Below, in pieces: positions 1 to 9,650 of a stretch of 60,283 nt of DNA. Position numbers and translations under genes: made by a program. The DNA is from Verrucomicrobiales bacterium (GTDB taxonomy: Bacteria; Verrucomicrobiota; Verrucomicrobiia; Verrucomicrobiales; V1-33). The DNA lies in the NCBI GenBank assembly GCA_018003315.1, contig JAGNEJ010000018.1, positions 1 through 60,283 of the forward strand, written 5' to 3'. Every line of letters begins with the position of its first letter. Within the stretch, counting starts at the first letter, position 1. The notes below the pieces were generated by a model, which did no database searches, was not told the origin of the DNA, and worked only from the letters and a program-made list of their open reading frames with translations.

Positions 1-117
1 ACCATGTTCGCGATCTTCAAGAGCCTGACCGAAACGATGAAACTGCGAACGGAAAGCCTCATCACCGGCATCGCGGAACTTTTCAACGACCAGCGTCCGG
101 TGCCCAATGGGTGCTAA
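1..117 (+). CDS. C-terminal end of an unidentified protein (cut by window edge)
   Basis: An open frame enters from the left edge and stops at TAA 115-117, giving 38 residues that end in NDQRPVPNGC. It contains no motif I recognise. The stop lies in the same frame as the next gene, whose first ATG is 48 bases later, so it might also be the upstream part of one longer reading frame interrupted by a stop. Function cannot be assigned from this fragment. Confidence 0.35.
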   Translation, partial: TMFAIFKSLTETMKLRTESLITGIAELFNDQRPVPNGC

Positions 118-165
118 TCAGTTACGTGTTGGACGCTGTTTCGGGAGTTCGCACACCAGCCCCGG

Positions 166-849
166 ATGCAAAAATTCACCAATGCCAATGAGGTGGACAT
201 CGTATCCTCAGCTTTGCTCCAAGAGGGAGTCATATGGGAGAAGCAGATGCGAAAGGAACGGAGCGCGGTGAGCGTGGACATGTCTGGCTCGCTTTTGTTC
301 AAGGCACGTCTTGCGAACGCGCAAGCGAATGGTTTGGATTGCTCTGGAATGAGTTTTGGTGCTGCCGACTTGAAATTTTCAAGCCTGCCAAGTTGCGTTT
401 TCGACGATTGCAACTTGGTTCGAGCGGTATTGGATGGCGCGTTGTTGAACAACGCCAGCCTCAATTCCGCTTCTCTGTCTGAAGTGAGCGCAGTCAAGGC
501 GGATTTCTCATTCGCCAAATGCAACCGGACGGAATTTCGGAAGGCGGCGTTGAACAGTGCCACCTTTAAGCAGACGACGCTGGACGCTGCGGATTTCACC
601 CGGGCGACACTTGATGATGCTTCATTCAGTCAGGCAAAACTTCGTAGCGTGCGATTTGTCGGCGCGTCGCTCCGCAAGACGATTTTTTCGCAAACGGATG
701 TCACCACTGCGGTGTTTGATGACGCCGACGTAGAGGGTGCGGACTTCACCGCCGCCGCTGGCGTCACGAAGGCTTTGCTGGCCAAAGCGAAGAATTCCGA
801 CAAAGCCCTGCTTCCACCTGAACCGAAAACAACAACAAACAAACCATGA
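166..849 (+). CDS. Pentapeptide-repeat protein
   Basis: 227 residues. From about residue 40 onward the protein is built of A(D/N)(L/F)xx-type five-residue units, for example ADFTRATLDDASFSQAKL and ADVEGADF, the pattern that folds into a right-handed quadrilateral beta-helix. No signal peptide or membrane segment is seen. Its stop codon overlaps the ATG of the following ABC transporter binding protein (ATGA at 846-849), so the two are translationally coupled. Pentapeptide proteins range from DNA mimics that protect gyrase to scaffolds; nothing here decides between these. The short charged N-terminus (about 35 residues) is not repeat-like. The tail is rich in Lys, Pro and Thr. Confidence 0.8.
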   Translation: MQKFTNANEVDIVSSALLQEGVIWEKQMRKERSAVSVDMSGSLLFKARLANAQANGLDCSGMSFGAADLKFSSLPSCVFDDCNLVRAVLDGALLNNASLNSASLSEVSAVKADFSFAKCNRTEFRKAALNSATFKQTTLDAADFTRATLDDASFSQAKLRSVRFVGASLRKTIFSQTDVTTAVFDDADVEGADFTAAAGVTKALLAKAKNSDKALLPPEPKTTTNKP

Positions 850-1826
850 AAAACTCAAAACCAATCGTCGTAATCGTCGCGGCTCTGGTAGTCGCGGGCA
901 TCGCGTGGCTTGTCTTCAAGCCTGGTGAAAAACCGAAGCCCACTGAATTCAAAGTGGGAATCGGCACGTTCTCAGAGGCAATCGACTACGCGCCATTTTA
1001 CATCGCCCGCCACTTCCACTGGTTCGAGGACGAATTGAAAGACGTTGGCGTCAACACCGAGCCCGACTACAAACAGTTCAACAACTTCGATGAAATCCAG
1101 AACGGCTTCGCCCAGAAGAAACTTCATGCGTTCTTCTCGGCGGAAGCGCCAGCGACAAAACTCCGCTCCGAGAAACAAGACCTCCGCATCGTGGAAGTCG
1201 GTTGCACGCTGCAACAAGAAGTCGTGGTGCGAGCCGCGCTCAACATCACCTCTGTGTCCCAACTCAAAGGCAAGAATATCGCAGTCGCCGAAGGAACGAG
1301 TTCGCACTATGGACTCCTGCGGATTCTAGCTTCAGCCGGTTTGACCGGGAACGACATCAGCCTCAAGCCCGGATTCCCAGGAGACGCAAAGCCGAAGTTT
1401 GAGAATGGAGACGTGGACGCTTGGGCGGTCTGGCCGCCGTTCGTTGAGGAGCAGGTCGTGGCGAAGCGCGGCACGACTTTGCCCGGTGGCGATGCCAAGA
1501 TTCAGAGCGTGATGTCACTTCACTCCAGCGTCATGGGCCAACAGCCAGCCGTGGACAAAGCCCTTGTTGCAGCGATTCAGAAAGCCAAGAAGTGGCTGGC
1601 CTCGAACCCGGATGAAGCGCAGAGCATCATCGCGAAGCAACTGAAGCTGGACACCGAAGTCGTCAAACTCGCGTGGCCGAAACACAATTGGGGTGCGACG
1701 TTTAGCGACGACGTGCTGGCCGACATCCAAGAGAAGTCCAAGTTTCTGACCGAACGTGGCGTCGTGCAAAACGGAGTGGTGGTGAAACTTGATGATATCG
1801 TGGACAAGCGATACCTCCAAAAGTAG
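846..1826 (+). CDS. ABC transporter substrate-binding protein, NMT1/SsuA-like
   Basis: 326 residues with an N-terminal hydrophobic segment (residues 7-24, VVIVAALVVAGIAWLVF) that is a signal anchor or uncleaved signal. The mature part has the class F periplasmic-binding layout of nitrate/sulfonate/taurine and thiamine-precursor importers: an early beta strand followed by YAPFYIA, then a central segment with IAVAEGTSSHYGLLRIL and the DVDAWAVWPPF signature. It delivers a small anionic or heterocyclic ligand to the permease encoded next. Candidate ligands are alkanesulfonates, taurine or the thiamine pyrimidine precursor; the sequence does not settle this. The start overlaps the pentapeptide gene, and the TAG stop overlaps the GTG start of the permease. 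Confidence 0.85.
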   Translation: MKNSKPIVVIVAALVVAGIAWLVFKPGEKPKPTEFKVGIGTFSEAIDYAPFYIARHFHWFEDELKDVGVNTEPDYKQFNNFDEIQNGFAQKKLHAFFSAEAPATKLRSEKQDLRIVEVGCTLQQEVVVRAALNITSVSQLKGKNIAVAEGTSSHYGLLRILASAGLTGNDISLKPGFPGDAKPKFENGDVDAWAVWPPFVEEQVVAKRGTTLPGGDAKIQSVMSLHSSVMGQQPAVDKALVAAIQKAKKWLASNPDEAQSIIAKQLKLDTEVVKLAWPKHNWGATFSDDVLADIQEKSKFLTERGVVQNGVVVKLDDIVDKRYLQK

Positions 1827-2629
1827 TGCGTGCGCGGTGGAAAATTTTGCGCGCGCTCGCCGCGCTCGTCGTTCCCGCAATCCTCTTTGCGGGCTGGCTT
1901 TGGCTTTACGAGGTAAAGTCGAAGTCCACCACAGTCGTCGCCAATCCGAGCCAGGTGTGGGCGACGTTGGTGAAGGAACGCGTTGAGCTTTGGGAAAACA
2001 CAAAGTTGAGCTTGGTAAGGTTGCTGGCGGGCGTCTTCTTTGGGACGGCTCTCGGCACGTTCTCCGGTCTCGCCTTGGCTCGTGTTCGCTACCTGCGGGT
2101 TCTGTTTTCGCCGACGCTCCAAGTCTTGTCGGCCATTCCGTTCATGCTGTTCGTCCCATTTTTTCTGATGGCATTCGGGATTGGCGACTTGTTCCGAATC
2201 GCAGTCATCACCGTCTCCACATTTTTGATTGTCCACAGCTTCGCTTTTCAAGCAGTCCGCAGTCTCAACCCCGACTACTTCGAGTTGGCTAGGATTTACG
2301 AGAAATCCCGGCTGCAAGTTGCGTGTGAGATATTGTTGCCCGCCTCGTTGCCTTCCATTGCAGTTGCGGTGCGATTCAGCCTGATGTTCGGCTGGCTGGC
2401 AGTGATTGTGGCTGAGAGTGCAACTGCAGACCTCCCGCACGGTGGGTTGGGCTATTACATCATTCGGGCAAAAAGCTCGCTTGGAAACTACCCGATGATG
2501 TTCGCCGGAACATTCGTTCTGGCAGTGTGCGCGTTCTTGCTCGACCGGATGGTCGCTTGGGTTCAGAGGCGCGTTTCGATTTGGGCAGACTCAGAAGAAG
2601 CGGCGGAAACTATGGCAAGAGAATCATGA
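1826..2629 (+). CDS. ABC transporter permease, SsuC/TauC family
   Basis: 267 residues starting at a GTG that shares one base with the upstream stop. About six hydrophobic segments are visible, the first at residues 8-22. A typical binding-protein-dependent permease EAA loop, ELARIYEKSRLQVACEILLPASLPSI, sits near residues 150-175 and docks on the ATPase. The family forms the homodimeric membrane channel of sulfonate, taurine, nitrate and hydroxymethylpyrimidine importers. The end overlaps the ATPase gene by four bases, so the three transport genes are stoichiometrically coupled. Confidence 0.88.
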   Translation: MRARWKILRALAALVVPAILFAGWLWLYEVKSKSTTVVANPSQVWATLVKERVELWENTKLSLVRLLAGVFFGTALGTFSGLALARVRYLRVLFSPTLQVLSAIPFMLFVPFFLMAFGIGDLFRIAVITVSTFLIVHSFAFQAVRSLNPDYFELARIYEKSRLQVACEILLPASLPSIAVAVRFSLMFGWLAVIVAESATADLPHGGLGYYIIRAKSSLGNYPMMFAGTFVLAVCAFLLDRMVAWVQRRVSIWADSEEAAETMARES

Positions 2630-3435
2630 GCTACCTCCACGCCAGGGTTGAGAAGATGCAATTCACGGACGACGCGCACATCGTCCGGCACGAGGGGCTT
2701 CGACGGCTGCTTCTGCTGAAACCGATGAAGAAGCATCCCGTGTTGATTGAGAATGTGGAACTGAAAGTCGCCGAGAGCGAAGTCGTGGCATTGGTCGGAG
2801 CAAGTGGCGCTGGCAAGACGACGCTCCTGCGTATCATGGCTGGCTTGGAGAGCCGATTTGCAGGCCATGTCAGCCTCGATTCTCAGCCGGTCACAAAGCC
2901 CAGCCGAAAAATCCAAGTCGTTTTTCAAGACAACCGACTGCTGCCTTGGTTCAACGTCCGCCGAAACATCGCCTTCGCAGCCGAGGATCTTGAGAAGGCG
3001 GATCGAGTGGAGCACGTCAACAAATGGGTGAAGAAGGTCGGGCTTGATTCACGGGCAAAGGCGATTCCGAAGAATCTGTCTGGCGGAGAGGAAAGTCGTG
3101 TCGCCTTTGCGCGTGTCTTCATTGAGCCTCCCAAGGCGCTGCTTCTTGACGAACCGTTCCGCGCTCTGGACGCAATGACCAAGTATGGGCTACAGGCCGA
3201 GCTTCTAGAGTTCATCGCGGAAAACGGCACGACCGTGGTTTTCGTGTCGCACAGCATAGACGACGCGGTTCTTCTCAGTGACCGCGTTATCGTTTTGAAG
3301 CGCGACCCACTGGCCATTCACCAGGAGTTTGTCGTCAGTCAGACACGCCCACGGGGGCGAGAAGACGCCGGACTAGTTTCCGTTTCGACGCAGGTGTACC
3401 AGGCGTTGAACGAAGCAAACGCACGAACCTTTTGA
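2626..3435 (+). CDS. ABC transporter ATP-binding protein, SsuB/TauB family
   Basis: 269 residues from the ATG at 2626, chosen because it overlaps the permease stop (ATGA); the frame is open further upstream but inside the permease. Walker A is GASGAGKTT, the Q-loop is VVFQDNRLLPW (the RLLPW form typical of SsuB/TauB), the signature is LSGGEESRVAFARV, Walker B is ALLLDEPF followed by D-loop RALD, and the H-loop is FVSHSIDDA. All catalytic elements are present, so this should be an active importer ATPase. It ends the four-gene coupled operon that begins with the pentapeptide protein. Confidence 0.9.
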   Translation: MSYLHARVEKMQFTDDAHIVRHEGLRRLLLLKPMKKHPVLIENVELKVAESEVVALVGASGAGKTTLLRIMAGLESRFAGHVSLDSQPVTKPSRKIQVVFQDNRLLPWFNVRRNIAFAAEDLEKADRVEHVNKWVKKVGLDSRAKAIPKNLSGGEESRVAFARVFIEPPKALLLDEPFRALDAMTKYGLQAELLEFIAENGTTVVFVSHSIDDAVLLSDRVIVLKRDPLAIHQEFVVSQTRPRGREDAGLVSVSTQVYQALNEANARTF

Positions 3436-3460
3436 AATGTTCTGCCCACATTGAACTGGA

Positions 3461-3559
3461 ATGAAAACCCTCGACCGCCAAAAGCTGGATGTCGTCAACC
3501 AGACGCGGAGCAACATCTTCGGCTGGCGCGGCCAGTTCACGCCGGAGTTCGTCGCGTAA
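3461..3559 (+). pseudogene. N-terminal remnant of a methylase-type gene
   Basis: A 32-codon frame reads MKTLDRQKLDVVNQTRSNIF and then GWRGQFTPEFVA before TAA, one base before the methyltransferase ATG. From memory, this RQKLD-xVN-TRSN-xx-WRGQFTPEFV pattern resembles the amino-terminal part of proteins encoded in restriction-modification loci, so I read it as the surviving start of a gene whose remainder was deleted. It could instead be a small leader or control ORF for the downstream pair. No Shine-Dalgarno sequence is obvious. Confidence 0.4.
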
Positions 3560-3560
3560 C

Positions 3561-4589
3561 ATGAGCCAACCCGAGAAACAACGCGCGCCGCGCAATCGGA
3601 CGCTCACACTTTCGGAGCAGGAGCGGGCCGTGCTGTCGAAGCGGCTTTTGCGCCCGCCGTTGCCGGCGAGCGTGCGCGAGTTGACCGACCAGGTGGTTTG
3701 CGGCGATTCGCTCGCGCTGCTGCCGCAGTTGCCCAAGGCGTTCGTGGACCTGCTCATCCTTGACCCGCCTTACAACCTCAACAAGCAGTTCGGTTCGGAG
3801 ACGTTTCGAGAAATGTCGCTGGCCGAATACGAGTCGTGGTTTGAAGGTTGGTTTCCCGCTGTGCTCGCGCTGCTCAAACCGACGGCCAGCCTTTATGTGT
3901 GCGGCGATTGGAAGTCGTCAGCCGCCGTGCATCGCGTGCTGGACCGGCACGTCATCGTGCGCAACCGCATCACTTGGGAACGCGAGAAGGGGCGCGGCGC
4001 GAAGACGAACTGGAAGAACGCCAGCGAGGACATCTGGTTTGCCACCGTCTCAAACGACTACTGCTTCGATGTGGAAGCCGTGAAGCTCAAGCGGCGGGTC
4101 ATCGCGCCGTATCGCGAGAACGGCCAGCCGAAGGATTGGGACGATGGGCCGGACGGCCAGTTCCGCCTGACGCACCCTTCAAATCTTTGGACTGACTTGA
4201 CGATTCCGTTCTGGTCCATGCCGGAGAACACCGACCATCCCACACAGAAGCCGGAGAAGTTGCTGGCGAAGCTTCTTCTCGCCAGCAGCCGCGAGGGTGA
4301 TTTTGTTTTCGATCCATTTCTAGGATCGGGAACGACGGCAGCGGTGGCGCGCAAGCTGGGGCGTCGTTTTCTTGGTATCGAGTTGGGCGAGGGCTACGCT
4401 TGTCTTGCGTTGAAGCGTGTCGAACTGGCGAACGACGATCCTTCAATTCAAGGCTACGCTGGCGGCGTGTTTTGGGAACGCAACTCACTCAACGCCCAGC
4501 CGAAGGAAATCATGCCAGCGGTGGAGGAACATCCGATGCTGCTGGAATCGCCGCCGCCCTACCGCGTGACGAAGTCCAAAACAAAATGA
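3561..4589 (+). CDS. Type II DNA methyltransferase, beta class (N4-cytosine or N6-adenine)
   Basis: 342 residues from the ATG at 3561; an in-frame ATG 72 bases upstream would only add Ser/Arg-rich sequence. Motif IV DPPY (residues 68-71, with the flanking LLILDPPYNL) lies N-terminal to motif I DPFLGSGTT near the C-terminus, which is the beta-class permuted order. The HPTQKP segment before motif I is also typical. It transfers a methyl group from S-adenosylmethionine to an exocyclic amine in its recognition site. The DPPY form is compatible with adenine or cytosine as target. The stop overlaps the start of the endonuclease gene, giving a coupled restriction-modification pair. Confidence 0.9.
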   Translation: MSQPEKQRAPRNRTLTLSEQERAVLSKRLLRPPLPASVRELTDQVVCGDSLALLPQLPKAFVDLLILDPPYNLNKQFGSETFREMSLAEYESWFEGWFPAVLALLKPTASLYVCGDWKSSAAVHRVLDRHVIVRNRITWEREKGRGAKTNWKNASEDIWFATVSNDYCFDVEAVKLKRRVIAPYRENGQPKDWDDGPDGQFRLTHPSNLWTDLTIPFWSMPENTDHPTQKPEKLLAKLLLASSREGDFVFDPFLGSGTTAAVARKLGRRFLGIELGEGYACLALKRVELANDDPSIQGYAGGVFWERNSLNAQPKEIMPAVEEHPMLLESPPPYRVTKSKTK

Positions 4590-5248
4590 AGTCTCCACTT
4601 TTTGAACCGAAGACGCGCGAGGCAATCGAACGCAAGGTTCGCGACCTTCTGAACGAGCAGGCTGATTTCCTGTCGGCGGACACCGCCGAAAGCACCCGTG
4701 CCGCTGGCGATGCCATCCAATCCATCATCGAAGACAACTTCGCGGAAATTCTTGGCGACCTCGTAGGCGAGTATTCCGCCAGCTTCGCCCGTCGTGCGAT
4801 GGCTGACCTCGCGTTCAAGGACAAGGTCAACAACTACTGCGTCGTGGACGTGAAGACGCATCGCGAAGGCACGGCGTTCAACATGCCGAACCTCACGTCA
4901 GTTGACCGGCTCGCCCGATTCTACGAGGACGACACAAACTACTTTGTCATGCTGATGGTGAAGTATGCCGTCACTGGAACGAAGGTCACAGTGCAGCACG
5001 TTCACTTTATTCCGATTGAACAATTGAAGTGGGATTGCCTCACCATCGGCGCACTCGGCACAGGGCAGATTCAGATTGCCGACTCCAAGCGCATCGAAAT
5101 TGACCCAAACCAGAAGCGGCGAGCGTGGATGTTGGAGTTTTGCGACAGCGTGCTCGCGTTCTACCCGCGCGAGATTACGAAAATCACCAAGCGCATCGGC
5201 AAGTTCGAGAAGGTGAAAGAGTTTTGGCTGTCGAAGCCGGAAGTGTGA
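4586..5248 (+). CDS. Type II restriction endonuclease, PD-(D/E)xK type
   Basis: 220 residues starting at the ATG that overlaps the methyltransferase stop. A candidate active site is Asp74 and Asp88-Val-Lys90 (CVVDVKTH), matching the D...D-x-K core of PD-(D/E)xK nucleases. The following NMPNLTSVDRLARFY and the later LTIGALGTGQIQI blocks look like conserved family segments. The position directly behind a cognate-type methyltransferase is the main support for the role. The recognition sequence cannot be predicted. The gene ends 34 bases before a truncated thiC frame, so the pair may mark the edge of a horizontally acquired insert. Confidence 0.78.
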   Translation: MKSPLFEPKTREAIERKVRDLLNEQADFLSADTAESTRAAGDAIQSIIEDNFAEILGDLVGEYSASFARRAMADLAFKDKVNNYCVVDVKTHREGTAFNMPNLTSVDRLARFYEDDTNYFVMLMVKYAVTGTKVTVQHVHFIPIEQLKWDCLTIGALGTGQIQIADSKRIEIDPNQKRRAWMLEFCDSVLAFYPREITKITKRIGKFEKVKEFWLSKPEV

Positions 5249-5276
5249 TTTGAGCCGAGTTCACGGAAATTTTTAA

Positions 5277-6149
<873 letters not shown>

Positions 6150-6196
6150 GCCCTGTGCGGCCGATTGGCCCAATAAGCCCCATCCCCTTTCTTCCC

Positions 6197-6688
6197 ATGC
6201 CCCCAAAAGACCCGCCCGGCTTCCTCCCGAAAACCGACAACTACCGGGACCTTCTCTGCTACCGCAAAGCAGAAATCCTCTACGACTTCACCTTCCGATT
6301 CTGCCAGCGCTTCTTCAAAAAGGGCGACCGCACCATTGACCAAATGGTCTAGGCCGCCCGATCCGGAAAACAGAACATCGCCGAAGGTGGCAAAGCCTCA
6401 GTCACCTCCACCGAAACGGAAATCAAACTCACCAACGTCGCCCGCGCCAGCCTTGAGGAACTCCTCGTGGACTATGAAGACTTCCTCCGCGTCCGCGCTC
6501 TCCCCCTCTGGCCCAAGTCCGGCAAAGAAGCCCTCTACGTCCGCAGACTCGGCAAACAGCCGGACGAATCGTTCGAGACCTACCGTCCCTTCTTCGCTGA
6601 CCGCCCCGCCGCTGTCCTGGCCAACATCGCCCTCTGCCTACATTTCCTGCAGTCAATATCGCAAGCGGTGTTCGAAGTCCGGAGGTGA
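6197..6688 (+). pseudogene. Four-helix bundle protein (S23/23S rRNA intervening-sequence type), amber-interrupted
   Basis: The translation from 6197 (MPPKDPPGFLPKTDNYRDLL) runs to TAG at 6350-6352 and continues in the same frame from 6353 to a TGA at 6686-6688. Joined across the stop, it gives the family core DQMV-(stop)-AARSGKQNIAEG. In relatives the interrupted position is normally Gln (VQAARSGKQNIAEG), so a single C-to-T change (CAG to TAG) explains the break. The total length of about 163 codons fits the family, whose members form a small pentameric helical bundle of unclear function. No frameshift is seen, so the lesion looks recent, or suppressed. Confidence 0.75.
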
Positions 6689-6808
6689 CTGGAATTGGTG
6701 GGAAGAATGCAGGCGGCGGGTGTTGTAGAAGGCGTCGATGTAGTCTCATGGGTGCCGAGGCGTTCCGCTGGGCGGCCATTTTGCCGTGGGGATGGCTTGG
6801 CGGGCGGC

Positions 6809-9562
6809 TCACTGGCCGCGCAGGATGGAGAGCGGCGGTTCGGAGGTGATGCCGCGGCTGAGGAGGATGCCGACCAGCGTGGTGAAGGTGCTGACGATGG
6901 CGATGGCCACGAGGCAGGGCACAACCCATGGGTGATGTGCGAGCTTGAACACGCGTTCCGCGAGAAAGGCGGTGCCGAAGATCGCGAGCACTCCGCCGGT
7001 GAGGGACGCCAAAAAGCCGAGCAAGGCGTATTCGCTGGCAAGGATTTTCCAGATCTGGCTGCGGCTGGCTCCCAGGGTGCGCAGCAGCACGCTTTCCTCG
7101 ATGCGGTCCCGTTTGCCGCTCACCAGCACGGCGGCCAGGATGATGATGCCGGTGATGATGGTGAAGCCGGCCATGAACCGGATGACGAAGGCGATGCGGT
7201 CAATGATGTCGTTGAGCGTCTCCAGGATTTCGCTCACGTCGAACATGAACACCGAGCGCAGCCGCGGATCGGCCAGCATCTGCCGCAGCACCAGGGCGGA
7301 CTTTGCGCCGTCGGTGAGTCTGGCGCTCATGACTCCGGAGTGGGGAAAGGCGTCCAGCGTCCCCGGCGGAAACACCAGCATGGGATTGAGCCCCAGTTCC
7401 TGCCATTCGATTTCCCGGATGCTGGTCACTCTGCAAGCCAGCGGCTTGCCTTCCGCCGCCATGGTGAATTCATCCCCCAAGCCAATCTTCAAGCGTTCGG
7501 CGATCCCCTTCTCGATGGAAACCGGCGTGGCCCCGCTGCCGGAAAATCGTTCGGCCAGTTTCCCGGCAATCACCTTTTCCCCCTTGCCGACGGTGGCGCG
7601 GAAGGTGGCGCGGAATTCGTAGTTGGGAATCCAGCCATCCAGCCTGGTTTTTGGGTTTTTCTGCAACTCGGCAAGGGCCGTGCCTTTGATTTGCTGCAGT
7701 TTCATGGTCACCAGCGGAGCGTAGTCCAGGCCGGTGGCGCCGGCGGCGGTGAGTTTTTCCGCCAGCGCCGCGTGCTGGTCGCCTTTGACGTTGAGGAAAA
7801 ACAGATTCGACTTTGCGCCCAGTGATTTGGATTCGACCCAAGCCAGCAGGAGGTTCTGCACCAGCACCATGGTCAGGATGAGACAGACGCCGAGGCCGCC
7901 CGACAGCATGAACAGCAGGGTTTGATTGCGCGGCCGGTGGAGGTTGAGAAACCCCTGGCGAAGCACATAGGGCCACGCGGGCCGCAGTGCGAGCCGCGCC
8001 AGGAAGACAATGAGCCTGGCCGCCACCGCGAGCACCAGCAGCGAACAGCCCAGCAGCACGGTGAAGGCCAGCCCGACGCCCGGCTCCCGCGGCGGGCTCA
8101 GGGAATAGGCCAGCCAGGTCAGGGTGCCGGCCAGGGTGAGCAGGATGAGCCACCAGTAGGGATCCAGGGCGCGGACGAGCAGGCCGGCCCCCAGCAAGGA
8201 CAGCACGAGGTAGCCAGCCGGTTCCAAATGGCGCACGGCGGCGACAAACGGCCAGTCCGCCTTCATCCACGGATGCCACCAGAAAACCAGTGCGGCGATC
8301 CAGAGGCACCAGCCGGTCCAGACGAGCCAGGTGGGGCGTGGTTTTTCCTCCGCAATGGTCGCCCGCACCGCTGCCAGCGGGCTGACGCGGCGAACTTTGA
8401 GCAGCGGCAACAGTACAAAACTCACGCAGATCAGAAACCCCAATCCCAGGGCAACGATGGCGGAAAAAGGATCGAAGCGGATTTCAAATTCGATCGGAAT
8501 ATAGCTTTTGAACAGGCGGGGCAGCCACTGCTGCAGGGCGGCTCCGATGAGCACGCCGCCGGAGGCTCCCAGCAGACCAAGGCAGATGCCCTGCGCCAGG
8601 AAAATGGCGAACGCCCGGCTGGAGGAGCACCCCATGCACCGCAGGGTGGCCACGGTGGGCAGCCGCTGCAGGGCGTGGACATGAATGGCGCTGGCGATAC
8701 CCATGCCGCCGAGCACCAGGGCGATGAACGAGAGCAGGCTGAGAAACGTGTAGAGGTGGTCGAGGATGTTGCCGACATTCTTGCGTCGGCGCTCTGCGGT
8801 TTCGAAATCCGCACCGGATTTTTTAATGGTCTCGCGGTATTTTGCCGCCCAGGCTTCCGGATCATTGCCGGGCGGGAATTGCATGTGGGCGCGGTGGAAC
8901 GTGGTGCGGAAGGCCACGGGAAACGAAGCCCCGAGGTCCAGGCCGACTTTTTCGGACAGGCTCCTCGCATAAAACACCTCCGGAGCGATGACGCCAAATG
9001 CCGCAGCCCAGGAGGCCCGCGCCGGGGCTTTCAAAAAAACGCCGAGAATCCTCGTCTCCAACCCGCCCAGTTTGACTCCGTCTCCGATGCGGCTTCCGGT
9101 CTGGTCGAGCACGGTGCCGTCCATCACCAAGCCCTCGCCCCGCATGCAGCGCGTCCAGGCATCCGGAGGATCGGTCACTGGAGTGCCGTAAAACGGAAAT
9201 TCCGGATCCACGGCGCGGGCCTCCACGCGCAGGGTGGCTGCATCCGGCGGAGCGGCGGGAAACTGGAGCATCGCAATGTTGGACTTCTCCCGCGCAACCT
9301 GAGCGCCGCTGGACCGCAGCAGTTTTTCCACCGCAGGCGCCAGCGGTTTCTGGCTGCTGATGAACACATCGCTGCCGACCAGTTCCTTGGCCTGTGCCTC
9401 CACCGCATGAACCAGATTTTCCTTCAGGGAACCGATCGCAACCAACCCGGCGATGCCGAACATAATGCTCACGGAGAAGAGCAGCAGGCGTCCGCGCCCG
9501 TGTCGGCTGTCCCGCCATGCCATTTTCCAAGTCCAGGGGTCGAACAGACTGAGCAAAACCAT
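6809..9562 (-). CDS. Large FtsX/MacB-type ABC transporter permease (YbbP-like)
   Basis: 917 residues from the ATG at 9562 (MVLLSLFDPWTWKMAWRDSR); upstream ATGs would overlap the divergent gene and add low-complexity sequence. A first membrane helix (LLLFSVSIMFGIAGLVAI) is followed by a periplasmic MacB-like domain, an FtsX domain with helices around SFIALVLGGMGIASAIHVH, a second cluster of helices in the middle, another periplasmic domain, and a final FtsX domain (VLLRTLGASRSQIWKILASE). This two-FtsX layout is that of YbbP-type permeases, which usually pair with a LolD-like ATPase for export or extraction of envelope molecules. No ATPase gene is adjacent. It diverges from the CHAT gene with an 88-bp gap. 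Confidence 0.85.
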   Translation of the reverse strand: MVLLSLFDPWTWKMAWRDSRHGRGRLLLFSVSIMFGIAGLVAIGSLKENLVHAVEAQAKELVGSDVFISSQKPLAPAVEKLLRSSGAQVAREKSNIAMLQFPAAPPDAATLRVEARAVDPEFPFYGTPVTDPPDAWTRCMRGEGLVMDGTVLDQTGSRIGDGVKLGGLETRILGVFLKAPARASWAAAFGVIAPEVFYARSLSEKVGLDLGASFPVAFRTTFHRAHMQFPPGNDPEAWAAKYRETIKKSGADFETAERRRKNVGNILDHLYTFLSLLSFIALVLGGMGIASAIHVHALQRLPTVATLRCMGCSSSRAFAIFLAQGICLGLLGASGGVLIGAALQQWLPRLFKSYIPIEFEIRFDPFSAIVALGLGFLICVSFVLLPLLKVRRVSPLAAVRATIAEEKPRPTWLVWTGWCLWIAALVFWWHPWMKADWPFVAAVRHLEPAGYLVLSLLGAGLLVRALDPYWWLILLTLAGTLTWLAYSLSPPREPGVGLAFTVLLGCSLLVLAVAARLIVFLARLALRPAWPYVLRQGFLNLHRPRNQTLLFMLSGGLGVCLILTMVLVQNLLLAWVESKSLGAKSNLFFLNVKGDQHAALAEKLTAAGATGLDYAPLVTMKLQQIKGTALAELQKNPKTRLDGWIPNYEFRATFRATVGKGEKVIAGKLAERFSGSGATPVSIEKGIAERLKIGLGDEFTMAAEGKPLACRVTSIREIEWQELGLNPMLVFPPGTLDAFPHSGVMSARLTDGAKSALVLRQMLADPRLRSVFMFDVSEILETLNDIIDRIAFVIRFMAGFTIITGIIILAAVLVSGKRDRIEESVLLRTLGASRSQIWKILASEYALLGFLASLTGGVLAIFGTAFLAERVFKLAHHPWVVPCLVAIAIVSTFTTLVGILLSRGITSEPPLSILRGQ

Positions 9563-9650
9563 GCCGCCGACTCTGGCACAGCTTCTCCGCGGCGAAAGTC
9601 CGGGATTTTCCGCCGGTTGAGTCTCGCTGCGTTCTTCGTATGCTGGCGTC

